DNA from: Phascolarctobacterium_B sp045598345
GTDB taxonomy: Bacteria > Bacillota > Negativicutes > Acidaminococcales > Acidaminococcaceae
Direction of reading: 5' to 3'
DNA: 64,000 nucleotides
Assembly (NCBI GenBank): GCA_045598345.1
Contig: JAZLLX010000048.1
Coordinates: 28,033 to 92,032, forward strand
In this document: one piece after another, positions 1-8,702 of the stretch
How the letters are laid out: the number at the start of each line of letters is the position of its first letter
Position numbering within the stretch: position 1 is the first letter of the stretch
Made by a program: the position numbers and the translations under genes
Notes under the pieces: generated by a model
What the model saw: only the letters and a program-made list of their open reading frames with translations
Database searches by the model: none
Told to the model about the DNA's origin: nothing

Positions 1-1128
1 GTGAGCCCTATGTCCGCAATAGGCGAGGCCTGCGATACTGCGGACTATGTGCCTTTGGCAAGGGCATTGGATAAGGCGGCAAAGGCGGTAGGTGTTGATT
101 TTATCGGCGGCTTTTCCGCTTTGGTGGACAAGGGATATACCAAGGGGGACAAGCACCTGATTGCTTCCATTCCGGAGGCATTGGCGACTACGGATATTGT
201 GTGCAGCAGTGTGAGTGTGGGTTCCACCAAGTGCGGTATCAATATGGATGCGGTGGCAGAAATGGGTCGGACGGTAAAACGGACGGCGGAATTGACGGCG
301 GAAAAGGATGCTATCGGTTGTGCCAAATTGGTGGTGTTCTGTAATGCGGTGCCGGACAATCCTTTTATGGCAGGGGCATTTCATGGTGCAACGGAGCCGG
401 AAACGGTTATCAATGTGGGGGTCAGCGGGCCGGGAGTTGTGAAAGCGGCTTTGGAGCAGGTACCTGACGGAGATATTGGGGTGGTGGCGGAAACCATCAA
501 GCGGACGGCTTTTAAGATTACCCGGGTAGGACAGTTGGTGGCCCAGGAGGCCGCCAAACGGTTGGACACTCAGTTTGGAATTATTGATTTGAGTTTGGCG
601 CCTACCCCGGCGGTGGGTGATTCCGTGGCACATATTCTGGAAGAGATGGGACTGGAGTGCTGTGGTTGTCCCGGTACAACAGCGGCTTTGGCGTTGTTGA
701 ATGATGCGGTGAAAAAGGGCGGGCTGATGGCTTCCAGTTATGTGGGCGGATTGAGCGGTGCGTTTATTCCCGTCAGTGAAGATGCAGGGATGATTCATGC
801 TGTGGAGAAGGGCTGCCTGACTATTGAAAAGTTGGAGGCTATGACCTGCGTATGCAGTGTGGGACTGGATATGATTGCAGTTCCCGGTGATATTGCGGCG
901 GAAACCATTGCGGCTATTATTGCGGATGAGGCGGCAATCGGAATGATTAACAACAAGACCACGGCGGTACGGCTGGTGCCCGTACCCGGCAAGACGGTTG
1001 GGGACAAGGTGGAGTTTGGCGGTCTGTTGGGTTATGCTCCGATTATTCCTGTAAATGGTTTCAGCCCCAAGAGGTTTATTGACCGGGGTGGCAGAATTCC
1101 CGCACCGGTGCGGAGTTTGACTAATTGA
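1..1128 (+). CDS. UPF0210/PFL (DUF711) family protein, 5'-truncated
   Basis: The reading frame is open from base 1 and ends at a TGA at 1126-1128. The 375 visible residues match my memory of the UPF0210 (PFL, DUF711) family, which is usually about 450 residues, so roughly the first 75 residues and the true start lie upstream of the window. Visible family-like stretches are VSVGSTKCGINMD, the glycine-rich VGVSGPGVVKAAL, and a C-terminal half rich in small residues. The family is distantly related to glycyl-radical (pyruvate formate-lyase-like) folds, but its function is not established. The frame ends 49 bases before valS, so the two may share a transcript. Confidence 0.85.
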   Translation: MSPMSAIGEACDTADYVPLARALDKAAKAVGVDFIGGFSALVDKGYTKGDKHLIASIPEALATTDIVCSSVSVGSTKCGINMDAVAEMGRTVKRTAELTAEKDAIGCAKLVVFCNAVPDNPFMAGAFHGATEPETVINVGVSGPGVVKAALEQVPDGDIGVVAETIKRTAFKITRVGQLVAQEAAKRLDTQFGIIDLSLAPTPAVGDSVAHILEEMGLECCGCPGTTAALALLNDAVKKGGLMASSYVGGLSGAFIPVSEDAGMIHAVEKGCLTIEKLEAMTCVCSVGLDMIAVPGDIAAETIAAIIADEAAIGMINNKTTAVRLVPVPGKTVGDKVEFGGLLGYAPIIPVNGFSPKRFIDRGGRIPAPVRSLTN

Positions 1129-1177
1129 GAAAAAGTTTAGACAAGATAAAGTTTTGAGAGAGTGAAGGAGAAAAATT

Positions 1178-4100
1178 ATGGCAGAGGCAAACAATATTCC
1201 AAAAACTTATGACCCGTCAGCGGTTGAAAAAAAGTGGTATAAGGTGTGGGAGGAAAAGGGCTATTTTCACGCTGAAGTGGAGAAGGGCAAAGAACCTTTT
1301 ACAATTGTTATTCCACCCCCTAATATTACGGGGCAGTTGCACATGGGACATGCTTTGGACAACACGTTACAGGATATTTTAATCCGTTGGCACAGGATGA
1401 TGGGGCATAACACGCTGTGGATGCCCGGCTATGACCATGCGGGGTTGGCAACGCAAATCAAGGTTGAAGAAGTGTTGCAGAAAGAAGAAGGCAAGACCCG
1501 TTATGATTTGGGCCGTGAGGAGTTTCTGAAACGGGTTTGGGAGTGGAAAGAGCAATATGGCGACCGCATTATCAGCCAGTTGAAATGTTTGGGCGTTTCC
1601 TGCGACTGGGAACGGAAACGTTTTACTATGGATGAGGGGTGCAGCCATGCAGTGCGGGAAGTTTTCTGTGCCTTGTTTGAAAAGGGTTTGATTTACAAAG
1701 GCACACGCATTACCAACTGGTGTGTTAATTGCAACACTGCCCTCAGCGATATTGAGGTTGAACATAAGGATGATGCCGGACATTTTTGGCATATCAAATA
1801 TCCCTTTGTGGATGAGCTGGACAAGTTTTTGGTAATTGCCACCACCCGTCCGGAAACTATGTTGGGTGATACGGCGGTGGCGGTCAACCCCGATGATGGA
1901 CGCTATACAAATCTGGTGGGCAAGAAATTGTTGTTGCCTTTGGTGAACAAGGAAATTCCCATTATTGCCGATAGTTATGTGGATAAGGAATTCGGTACTG
2001 GTGCGGTTAAGGTTACTCCCGCTCATGACCCCAACGACTATGAAATGGGAATGCGGCATAAATTGGAAAATATCGTTGTTATAGGCATGAACGGCAAGAT
2101 GACGGAAGCGTGCGGCAAGTATGCAGGTATGGACCGTTATGAGTGCCGTAAACTCCTTTGTGAGGACTTGGAAAAAGAGGGTTATTTGCTGAAAGTGGAA
2201 GACCATACCCATGCGGTAGGCCATTGCCAACGCTGCGGCCATGTGGTTGAACCCTTGGTTTCTACACAGTGGTTTGTAAAGATGGAACCCTTGGTTAAGG
2301 CGGCGGTGGATTGCGTAAATGACGGTCGTTGCCAGTTTGTGCCGGAGCGTTTTACCAAGACCTATACGGGTTGGATGGACAATATCCGTGACTGGTGCAT
2401 CAGCCGTCAGATTTGGTGGGGACACCGTATTCCCGTATGGTACTGTGATGACTGTGGCGAAATGAGCGCCAGCCGTACGGATTTGACCAAATGCCCGAAA
2501 TGCGGCAGTACCCGCATCAATCAGGACGAGGATGCGTTGGACACTTGGTTCAGCAGCGCCTTGTGGCCTTTCAGCACTATGGGCTGGCCCGACAAAACGG
2601 ACTTGTTGCAACAATTCTATCCTACCAGTGTGCTGGTAACCGGCTATGACATTATTTTCTTCTGGGTGGCACGGATGCTGATTATGGGTATGAAGTTTAT
2701 GAAGGACATACCCTTTGAAAAAGTGTTTATTCACGGTTTGGTGCGGGACAGTCAGGGACGGAAAATGTCCAAATCCTTGGGCAATGGTATTGACCCGTTA
2801 GAAGTTGTAGAAAAATATGGTGCCGATACCTTACGGTTTATGTTGATTACCGGCAATACACCGGGCAACGATATGCGTTTCTATTGGGAAAGGGTGGAAA
2901 GCACACGGAATTTTGCCAATAAGATTTGGAACGCATCCCGCTTCGCTTTGATGAATATGGAAGGTTATGCGGCGGATGCAAAACTGGCGGCTCCCAATCT
3001 TTCAGACAAATGGATTTTGTCCCGTCTGCAACATACGGCGGCAGGCGTTACCAAGATGTTGGACAGGTTTGAACTGGGTGAAGCGGGCAGAATGATTTAT
3101 GACTTCATTTGGGGTGAGGTCTGCGACTGGTATATTGAGTTGGCAAAACCCCGTCTGTATGGTCATGAGGGGGACGAGGCAAGAGCCACAGCACAACATA
3201 TATTGGCAGAGGTGCTGACAGGTGCAATGAAGTTGTTACATCCCTTTATGCCCTTTATCACCGAGGAAATATTCCAATGCCTGCCACACGAAGGCGAAAC
3301 AATTATGTTGGCACAATGGCCTGTAGCGGACAAGGCAAAGATTGATGAAGATGCGGAAAAACTGATGGGGGCGATAATGGAAACCATCGGCGCTATCCGC
3401 AATATGCGTGCAGAGGTGAATGCAGTTCCATCCAAGAAAGTACCGGCTATTTTATTGGTGGATGATGCTTTGCGTAAAGGCATGGAAGAGAATGCCGCCT
3501 ATATTCATTTGTTGGGCGGTGTGGATGACTTAAAATTATTGCCTTTGACAGCAGAAAAACCGGCTAATGCTATGACAACAGTAGTTAGTGGGGTTGAGGT
3601 TTATCTGCCCTTGGCAGGACTGATTGATGTGGAAAAGGAGACAGCCCGTCTGACTAAGGAAGTTGCTGATTTGGATAAGGAACTGGCAAGAGTGAACGGC
3701 AAATTGAACAATCAGGGATTTTTGGCAAAAGCACCGCAGGATGTGGTGGACAAGGAAAAGGCCAAAGCCGCAGAATTTGAAACCAAGAAAAAAGCCATTG
3801 TGGAACGGCTGGAGTATTTGAAAGAGTTATTGCCTTCTATTGATGATAAAGAATACCCAGAGATACCGACACCTTGTGTTCAAGAAGTGGAAAAATATGT
3901 TAAAAAATGGAATACACTTGGACATTATATTGAACAAGAAAAAGCTTTGGACAAGTTATTTCTGGAAATATATCCGACCAATATTTTTATTGAAGAGGTA
4001 TTAGTTAAAGTTGCCGCATTAAATGATTTTTATAGTACAAACATTTATTCAACTTATTCCGTTGCAGAACATATTGTCAATTTAAATATTGATGAAAGGT

Positions 4101-4438
4101 TAAAAAAAGGTGATAGTTCTCTTGTCAATGAGATAGCGGATGTTATTATGAGAAATGGCGAAAAAAGGAGTTGTTATTCTTTCGCTACAAAGTATTGTAG
4201 TCATTACCAACCAGAAAAATATGCTATATACGATAGCAATGTAGAAAAAGTAATAAACCATTTTAAAAAGAAAGATAGATTTAGTAAATTTACTCTTAAA
4301 GAATTGAAAGATTATGAGAAATTTATAAGTGTAATAAAGGAATTTCAAAAGTTTTATGATTTGATGCAGTGTTCTTTAAAGGATATAGACAAATATTTAT
4401 GGCAACTTGGTAAAGAGAAATTTCCCAAAAAGGAATAA
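1178..4438 (+). CDS. valS: Valyl-tRNA synthetase with an extra ~200-residue C-terminal domain
   Basis: This class I aminoacyl-tRNA synthetase charges tRNA-Val in the cytoplasm. The HIGH motif appears as HMGH at residues 55-58 and KMSKS at 529-533. An editing (CP1) insertion, the anticodon-binding region and the usual C-terminal coiled coil follow, the coil ending near residue 886. Bacterial ValRS normally stops there at about 880 residues. Here the frame continues to residue 1086. The added segment is visibly more A+T rich and rich in Lys, Asn, Ile and Tyr, so it looks like a foreign sequence fused in frame. The start ATG follows GAAGGAG. No T-box leader fits in the 49-bp gap upstream. The synthetase call is certain; the extension is described separately. 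Confidence 0.97.
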   Translation: MAEANNIPKTYDPSAVEKKWYKVWEEKGYFHAEVEKGKEPFTIVIPPPNITGQLHMGHALDNTLQDILIRWHRMMGHNTLWMPGYDHAGLATQIKVEEVLQKEEGKTRYDLGREEFLKRVWEWKEQYGDRIISQLKCLGVSCDWERKRFTMDEGCSHAVREVFCALFEKGLIYKGTRITNWCVNCNTALSDIEVEHKDDAGHFWHIKYPFVDELDKFLVIATTRPETMLGDTAVAVNPDDGRYTNLVGKKLLLPLVNKEIPIIADSYVDKEFGTGAVKVTPAHDPNDYEMGMRHKLENIVVIGMNGKMTEACGKYAGMDRYECRKLLCEDLEKEGYLLKVEDHTHAVGHCQRCGHVVEPLVSTQWFVKMEPLVKAAVDCVNDGRCQFVPERFTKTYTGWMDNIRDWCISRQIWWGHRIPVWYCDDCGEMSASRTDLTKCPKCGSTRINQDEDALDTWFSSALWPFSTMGWPDKTDLLQQFYPTSVLVTGYDIIFFWVARMLIMGMKFMKDIPFEKVFIHGLVRDSQGRKMSKSLGNGIDPLEVVEKYGADTLRFMLITGNTPGNDMRFYWERVESTRNFANKIWNASRFALMNMEGYAADAKLAAPNLSDKWILSRLQHTAAGVTKMLDRFELGEAGRMIYDFIWGEVCDWYIELAKPRLYGHEGDEARATAQHILAEVLTGAMKLLHPFMPFITEEIFQCLPHEGETIMLAQWPVADKAKIDEDAEKLMGAIMETIGAIRNMRAEVNAVPSKKVPAILLVDDALRKGMEENAAYIHLLGGVDDLKLLPLTAEKPANAMTTVVSGVEVYLPLAGLIDVEKETARLTKEVADLDKELARVNGKLNNQGFLAKAPQDVVDKEKAKAAEFETKKKAIVERLEYLKELLPSIDDKEYPEIPTPCVQEVEKYVKKWNTLGHYIEQEKALDKLFLEIYPTNIFIEEVLVKVAALNDFYSTNIYSTYSVAEHIVNLNIDERLKKGDSSLVNEIADVIMRNGEKRSCYSFATKYCSHYQPEKYAIYDSNVEKVINHFKKKDRFSKFTLKELKDYEKFISVIKEFQKFYDLMQCSLKDIDKYLWQLGKEKFPKKE
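3842..4438 (+). other. AT-rich domain fused to the ValRS C-terminus, function unknown
   Basis: Residues ~889-1086 of the valS product do not belong to ValRS. The segment is predicted mostly helical and contains a distinctive stretch, SFATKYCSHYQPEKYAIYD, around residues 1005-1025. I associate such a Ser-Phe-Ala-x-Lys...Pro-x-x-Tyr-x-Ile-Tyr-Asp pattern with small uncharacterised stand-alone bacterial proteins, but I cannot name a family. Base composition shifts abruptly near 3840, and the AT-rich stretch continues past the stop into a broken small gene at 4509-4634, so one acquired segment may have replaced the original valS stop codon. Confidence 0.75.
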
Positions 4439-4508
4439 ATAATAGAGCGTACAAATAATTTATTTCAATGTTTCAAAAACAATTTTCAAATGAGGTGATA
4501 AAAAAGCT

Positions 4509-4634
4509 ATGGTAGGATCAGTAGATGAAATTATAGCTTAAGCTGAAGCAAAGACTTGGGCGGAACAGCATAGACCATGTAAGTATATTGAGATAGATAT
4601 TACTGGGCATAGAGAAGAAAAGTTGTATGAATAA
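4509..4634 (+). pseudogene. Small hypothetical gene with in-frame stop
   Basis: An ATG at 4509 follows a good ribosome-binding site (GAGGTGA near 4491). The frame runs ten codons (MVGSVDEIIA), meets TAA at 4539-4541, then continues open for 30 codons (AEAKTWAEQHRPCKY and onward) to a second TAA at 4632-4634. A single CAA-to-TAA change would explain the interruption, giving an intact product of about 41 residues. No family is recognised. It lies in the same AT-rich stretch as the ValRS extension. Confidence 0.5.
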
Positions 4635-4698
4635 TTTTGTATTAGAAAATTATGTTTTTAAAATTGGCTGCTATTCAATTTAACGATCATGTTTACAA

Positions 4699-4737
4699 GC
4701 AAAAATCCCATGATAGTTTGATGGGATTTTTGCTTTT
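4699..4737 (+). terminator. Rho-independent terminator after valS region
   Basis: A perfect 13-bp stem, GCAAAAATCCCAT (4699-4711) with ATGGGATTTTTGC (4721-4733), has a 9-nt loop and is followed by TTTT. It separates the valS transcript from the efflux operon. Confidence 0.85.
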
Positions 4738-4762
4738 GTCATATTTTTGCCATAAATTTTGG

Positions 4763-4768
4763 TATAAT
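4763..4768 (+). promoter_or_regulatory. Probable -10 box of the MacAB-type operon
   Basis: A consensus TATAAT lies 35 bases before the macA-like start and just after the terminator. No good -35 hexamer sits at 16-18 bp; TTGTCA at 4736-4741 is 21 bp away. Confidence 0.45.
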
Positions 4769-4803
4769 TATAGTTAAGAACGAAAGTAAGGCAGGTGAGT
4801 GAC

Positions 4804-5874
4804 ATGTTAAATTTCATTAAAAGGAATAAGTATATTGCTATCGGTTTAGTGGTTCTTATGGCGGGATGCTGGGGCGGTTATAACTATTACACCAGCACCA
4901 AAACAGAAACTGCTACCATAAAAACAGGAGTGGTAACCAAAGGTTCTTTGGTAAAGTCCATTAGTGCCACTGGTTCATTGAGCGCAGTGAACAATGTGGA
5001 TATTTCTTCCAAAATCACTGGCAGGATTGTGGCGGTAATGGTGGAAGAAAACCAGCATGTGAACGCAGGAGATGTGCTTGTACGCCTGGATGATACGGCG
5101 CTCCGTGCCACTATGAACCAAATGAATGCCAAACTGGTTAAGGCGGAAAATGATTTCAACCGTTATAAAACCCTGCTGATAAAAGGCGCCATCAGCGCTT
5201 CTGATTATGATGAATATGAGTCCAATTATTTGGTGGCGAAAACAAATTATGAAAAGGCAGTCAGCGATGTGGGGGATACGGTAATCAGCAGCCCTATTGA
5301 CGGTTATGTAATTGGCAAGCCCACACCTGTGGGTCAGACAATTTCCAGCGGTATCAGTACACCCCAAGTTATTATGAGTGTTGCCACTTTGGACAATATG
5401 CAGATTGAAACTTTGGTGGACGAAAGTGATATCGGTCAGGTCAAAGTCGGGCAAAGGGTGCGTTTCACGGTGGATGCTTATAACAACGAAACTTTTACAG
5501 GAACGGTGCGGTTGGTGAGCCGTCAGGCCAAGACAGAAAATAATGTAATTTATTACACGGTATATGTTAATGTGGACGATTCCAAAGGCAAGTTGTTGCC
5601 TACCATGACTGCCAGGGCGGAAATTATTGTGGACGAACTGGACAATACTTTGGTTGTGCCTTTGAACTGTATCAATGTGGAAGGCACAAGCCGTTTCGTG
5701 AATGTGTATAACGCCAAAACGAAGGAAAGTCGCAAGGTATCCGTACAAACCCGTATGGCAAGTGATGATGCGTTAGCTGTGTACAGCGATGAACTCAAAG
5801 AAGGGGATGTGCTTCTGGCACGGAAGGCAGTGAAGAAACAGACGGGTGTAAGAGCCGGAGGACCAAGGTTATAA
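4804..5874 (+). CDS. MacA-like periplasmic adaptor (HlyD/RND-type membrane fusion protein)
   Basis: This is the membrane fusion subunit of a tripartite efflux pump. One N-terminal hydrophobic segment (about residues 8-26) anchors it, with a VLMAGC stretch that loosely resembles a lipobox. A lipoyl/barrel-sandwich half (ISSKITGRIVAVMVEENQHV), a coiled-coil hairpin, the second lipoyl half (SSPIDGYVIGKPTPVGQ) and a beta-barrel with VDESDIGQVKVGQ follow. I chose ATG 4804 over GTG 4795 because AGGTGA (4793-4798) is well spaced only for the ATG. The next two genes encode the ATPase and permease, as in macAB. An outer-membrane channel gene is not in the window. The substrate is unknown. Confidence 0.88.
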   Translation: MLNFIKRNKYIAIGLVVLMAGCWGGYNYYTSTKTETATIKTGVVTKGSLVKSISATGSLSAVNNVDISSKITGRIVAVMVEENQHVNAGDVLVRLDDTALRATMNQMNAKLVKAENDFNRYKTLLIKGAISASDYDEYESNYLVAKTNYEKAVSDVGDTVISSPIDGYVIGKPTPVGQTISSGISTPQVIMSVATLDNMQIETLVDESDIGQVKVGQRVRFTVDAYNNETFTGTVRLVSRQAKTENNVIYYTVYVNVDDSKGKLLPTMTARAEIIVDELDNTLVVPLNCINVEGTSRFVNVYNAKTKESRKVSVQTRMASDDALAVYSDELKEGDVLLARKAVKKQTGVRAGGPRL

Positions 5875-5997
5875 CTCGTTAAAATCGTTTTATACTGTGT
5901 CGCTACACCATAATTTTGCTCCGATATACCATATGTATTATCTCCGCAAAATTTGGTTATGCTCCTTGTCTAAAACGCTTTTCACTTCGTTATTAAA
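5868..5997. repeat. Imperfect ~50-bp inverted repeat between macA-like and ATPase genes
   Basis: The arms at about 5871-5919 and 5946-5993 match at roughly two thirds of positions when one is reverse-complemented. Best blocks are AATTTTGC against GCAAAATT and CGTTTTA against TAAAACG. The 26-nt centre contains CATATG. The region is not coding and would fold into a long hairpin in the operon mRNA. Confidence 0.5.
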
Positions 5998-6009
5998 AGA
6001 GGTAGTATC

Positions 6010-6690
6010 ATGTCAGTAATTGAATTGAAAGATATAATGAAAACATATCAGATGGGGGACAGCGTGGTACATGCCCTATTCCATGTGAATGTTAAAATTG
6101 ATTACGGTGAGTTCACATCCATTATGGGTCCTTCTGGCAGCGGCAAATCCACTATGATGAATATTTTGGGATGTTTGGACAGACCTACCAGTGGTGAGTA
6201 CTATTTGGATGGCAAAGAAATTGCCGGTTATAATGATGATGAATTGGCACACACTCGTAACGCCAAGATTGGTTTTGTTTTTCAAAACTTTAACTTGTTG
6301 GCAAAACTGACTGCTCAGGCCAATGTGGCTTTACCTTTAGTTTATGCCGGAGTTGGGGAAGAGGAACGGATGGAACGGGCCAAGGTTGCTTTGACAGCAG
6401 TTGGGTTGGGCGCCCGTTTGGACCACAAACCGTCAGAAATGAGCGGCGGCCAACGGCAAAGGGTGGCCATTGCCAGGGCATTGATAAATAATCCCGCAAT
6501 CATAATGGCGGACGAACCGACGGGAAATTTGGACACCAAATCCAGTTATGAAATTATGGATATTTTTGCCCGTCTGCACAATGAGGGAAAAACCATTGTG
6601 ATGGTTACCCATGAGCCGGATATTGCGGAGAAAACCAAACGTATTCTTGTGATGCGGGACGGGCAACTGGTAAGCGATGAGAGAAGGTGA
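6010..6690 (+). CDS. MacB/LolD-type ABC transporter ATP-binding protein
   Basis: The 226-residue ATPase energises the neighbouring permease from the cytoplasmic side. Walker A is GPSGSGKST (residues 40-48), the ABC signature is SGGQRQR (from residue 145), and Walker B ends in the catalytic pair D168-E169 (MADEP), followed by an H-loop at VTHEP. Size and sequence place it in the MacB/LolD/YknY class. Its stop overlaps the permease start (GTGA at 6687-6690), so the two are translationally coupled. The ATPase and permease are separate chains here, unlike E. coli MacB. Confidence 0.93.
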   Translation: MSVIELKDIMKTYQMGDSVVHALFHVNVKIDYGEFTSIMGPSGSGKSTMMNILGCLDRPTSGEYYLDGKEIAGYNDDELAHTRNAKIGFVFQNFNLLAKLTAQANVALPLVYAGVGEEERMERAKVALTAVGLGARLDHKPSEMSGGQRQRVAIARALINNPAIIMADEPTGNLDTKSSYEIMDIFARLHNEGKTIVMVTHEPDIAEKTKRILVMRDGQLVSDERR

Positions 6691-7910
6691 GCAATTTGTT
6701 TAATGAATCAATCAAGATGGCTTTAGACGGGATGTTGGGAAACAAAATGCGTACACTTCTGACTTTGTTGGGTATTATCATCGGCGTGGGCGCCGTGATT
6801 GCCATGGTGTCTTTGGGATTTGGGGTAAAAGAGAGCATTAAAGAAAATATTTCCAAACTTGGCAGCAACACCCTGATGGTAATGAGCGGTGGGCGTACTG
6901 CCACGGGTGCCAGGATTGCCAGCGGTGAGGGGGCAAAGCTTACAGTTGATGATATGGAAGCCATTTCCAAACAGGTTGACGATGTCGCCGGCATCAGTGC
7001 TACGGTGAGCCGCAGTTACCAAATGATTTATGGCAATCAGAACTGGACAAGCCGTGTGGAAGGCACTACCCCCAGCCATTTCAGCATTCAGAATTATGAA
7101 TTGTCGGACGGCAGAATTTTCGGGCAAAGGGATTTGAACAGCCGTAACAGGGTGGCGGTACTTGGCAAGACCGTGGCCACCAATCTGTTTGAAAATGAAG
7201 ACCCGGTTGGGCAGACCATTCGTATTAACAAGGCACCGTTTCAGGTTATCGGGGTATTGAAAGAAAAGGGTCAGGCCGGTGGCGGCATGAATCAGGACGA
7301 TGTGGTTTTTGTACCTTTGACTACTGCCATGAACCGGATGATGGGTATCACTTATGTGCAAAGAATCACCATTCAAGCCAAGAATGAAAATGTAATTGAC
7401 GATGTACAGGCAGAGGTGGAACAGGTCTTGCGGATGCGGCATAAGATAAAGGATGGCGCCTATGATGACTTCACCATCAACAATATGGCCGCAGTAATGG
7501 AAACCATGATGTCCACAGCCAATACAATCACCATGCTTTTAGGTTGTATTGCGGCAATTTCCCTGTTGGTCGGCGGTATTGGGATTATGAATATTATGTT
7601 GGTTTCTGTAACGGAGCGGACACGGGAAATTGGTATTCGTAAGGCATTGGGGGCAACATATGACAATATTCTTCTGCAATTTCTAATTGAGGCCATGGTT
7701 ATCGGCATAGTGGGCGGTTTCTTTGGTGTGGTACTGGGCGTGGGGGCCAGTTATGCCATCAGTTTCTTTTTGGAATGGAAGACAGTTATCAGCGTTGGCG
7801 CCATTGTAATTGCGGTGGCATTCAGCGTGGGGATTGGCTTGTTCTTTGGTATTTATCCGGCGAGAAAAGCGGCACTTTTGGACCCCATTGATGCATTAAG
7901 ATATGAATAA
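6687..7910 (+). CDS. MacB-type ABC transporter permease (FtsX fold)
   Basis: The 407-residue permease has one membrane segment near the N-terminus (LLTLLGIIIGVGAVIAMVSL), a large extracytoplasmic MacB-type domain (about 50-270) and three C-terminal membrane segments (about 280-395). It ends in the family's GIYPARKAALLDPIDALRYE tail. The start is GTG within the ATPase stop overlap. Together with the adaptor and ATPase it forms an export system of the MacAB mechanotransmission class, for a drug, peptide or lipid cargo that cannot be read from sequence. Confidence 0.93.
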   Translation: MSNLFNESIKMALDGMLGNKMRTLLTLLGIIIGVGAVIAMVSLGFGVKESIKENISKLGSNTLMVMSGGRTATGARIASGEGAKLTVDDMEAISKQVDDVAGISATVSRSYQMIYGNQNWTSRVEGTTPSHFSIQNYELSDGRIFGQRDLNSRNRVAVLGKTVATNLFENEDPVGQTIRINKAPFQVIGVLKEKGQAGGGMNQDDVVFVPLTTAMNRMMGITYVQRITIQAKNENVIDDVQAEVEQVLRMRHKIKDGAYDDFTINNMAAVMETMMSTANTITMLLGCIAAISLLVGGIGIMNIMLVSVTERTREIGIRKALGATYDNILLQFLIEAMVIGIVGGFFGVVLGVGASYAISFFLEWKTVISVGAIVIAVAFSVGIGLFFGIYPARKAALLDPIDALRYE

Positions 7911-7983
7911 GAAAACTTCCTTGTCGGAATATTGGGGGGCATTGTGGCGGTATTGCCAAACTCCCAAGGCAAAATTTGACTTG

Positions 7984-8016
7984 AAGGATCGGGCGAATGC
8001 TCTGATCCTTTTCGTC
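7984..8016 (+). terminator. Terminator after the MacAB-type operon
   Basis: AAGGATC (7984-7990) pairs with GATCCTT (8004-8010) across a 13-nt loop, followed by a T-rich run (TTCGTCTTTTT). Confidence 0.65.
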
Positions 8017-8041
8017 TTTTTAATATTTGCAATTCAATACC

Positions 8042-8070
8042 TTGTTAAGTTGTTAATAAAATGATATAAT
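8042..8070 (+). promoter_or_regulatory. Promoter of the nadD operon
   Basis: TTGTTA (8042-8047), a 17-bp spacer and TATAAT (8065-8070), with an extended -10 TG at 8062-8063. It follows the terminator and precedes nadD by 26 bases. Confidence 0.8.
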
Positions 8071-8096
8071 ACACTAATATATCAAAATGGAGTATT

Positions 8097-8702
8097 GTGG
8101 CGATGAAAGCATTGGGCATTTTGGGCGGCAGTTTTGATCCTATTCACAAGGGGCATATAATGCTTGCCCAGGATGTTTATGAAAAATTAGATTTGGAACG
8201 TATCATCTTCGTTCCCGCCTATGTGGCACCGCATAAAATTGGGCAAAGTTATGCCTCGCCGGAAGACCGTTTCCGTATGACGGAGTTGGCGGTTGACGGG
8301 ATTCCGCATTTTGGCGTCAGTGATGTGGAATTCAAAAAGAAAGGCATAAGTTATACTTTTGAAACCCTGCGGATAATGAAACAGCAATTTCCCAATCAGG
8401 ATTTGTATTTCATTATCGGTGCGGACAGTGTGCCGCAACTTGACAGCTGGCATCATATTGATGAGATTTTTGATTTGGCAAAGTTTGCCGTGGTGTTCCG
8501 TCCGGGATATGAGGGTGAAATTGCCCTTGCCAAAGAGCGTATCGGGAAAAATGCGGAAAAATTAATCATGATACAAACTCCAGAATATGCTGTTTCCAGC
8601 ACTTTGGTACGGAACAATATTGTAAAAAAATTACCTTTGACAGGATTGGTAACACCGCTGGTCGGGCAGTATATTCAAGAGCATCATCTTTACGAAAAAT
8701 GA
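8097..8702 (+). CDS. nadD: Nicotinate-nucleotide adenylyltransferase
   Basis: The enzyme adenylates nicotinate mononucleotide in NAD synthesis. The nucleotidyltransferase motif GGSFDPIHKGH is near the N-terminus (HxGH), and the C-terminal SSTLVR matches the family's ISSTxxR. Length (about 200 residues) is normal. Two starts are possible, GTG 8097 and ATG 8103; GGAG at 8089-8092 could serve either, with ATG the more usual choice. It overlaps yqeK by four bases, and the nadD-yqeK pairing is standard in Firmicutes. Confidence 0.95.
   Translation: MAMKALGILGGSFDPIHKGHIMLAQDVYEKLDLERIIFVPAYVAPHKIGQSYASPEDRFRMTELAVDGIPHFGVSDVEFKKKGISYTFETLRIMKQQFPNQDLYFIIGADSVPQLDSWHHIDEIFDLAKFAVVFRPGYEGEIALAKERIGKNAEKLIMIQTPEYAVSSTLVRNNIVKKLPLTGLVTPLVGQYIQEHHLYEK

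Noticed and set aside
1129..1177. T-box leader for valS
   Set aside because: Only 49 bases separate the genes, with no room for the specifier stem and antiterminator.
1379..2734. A 451-residue open frame on the minus strand
   Set aside because: It lies fully antisense to the conserved catalytic core of valS and encodes no recognisable protein; it is a codon-bias shadow.
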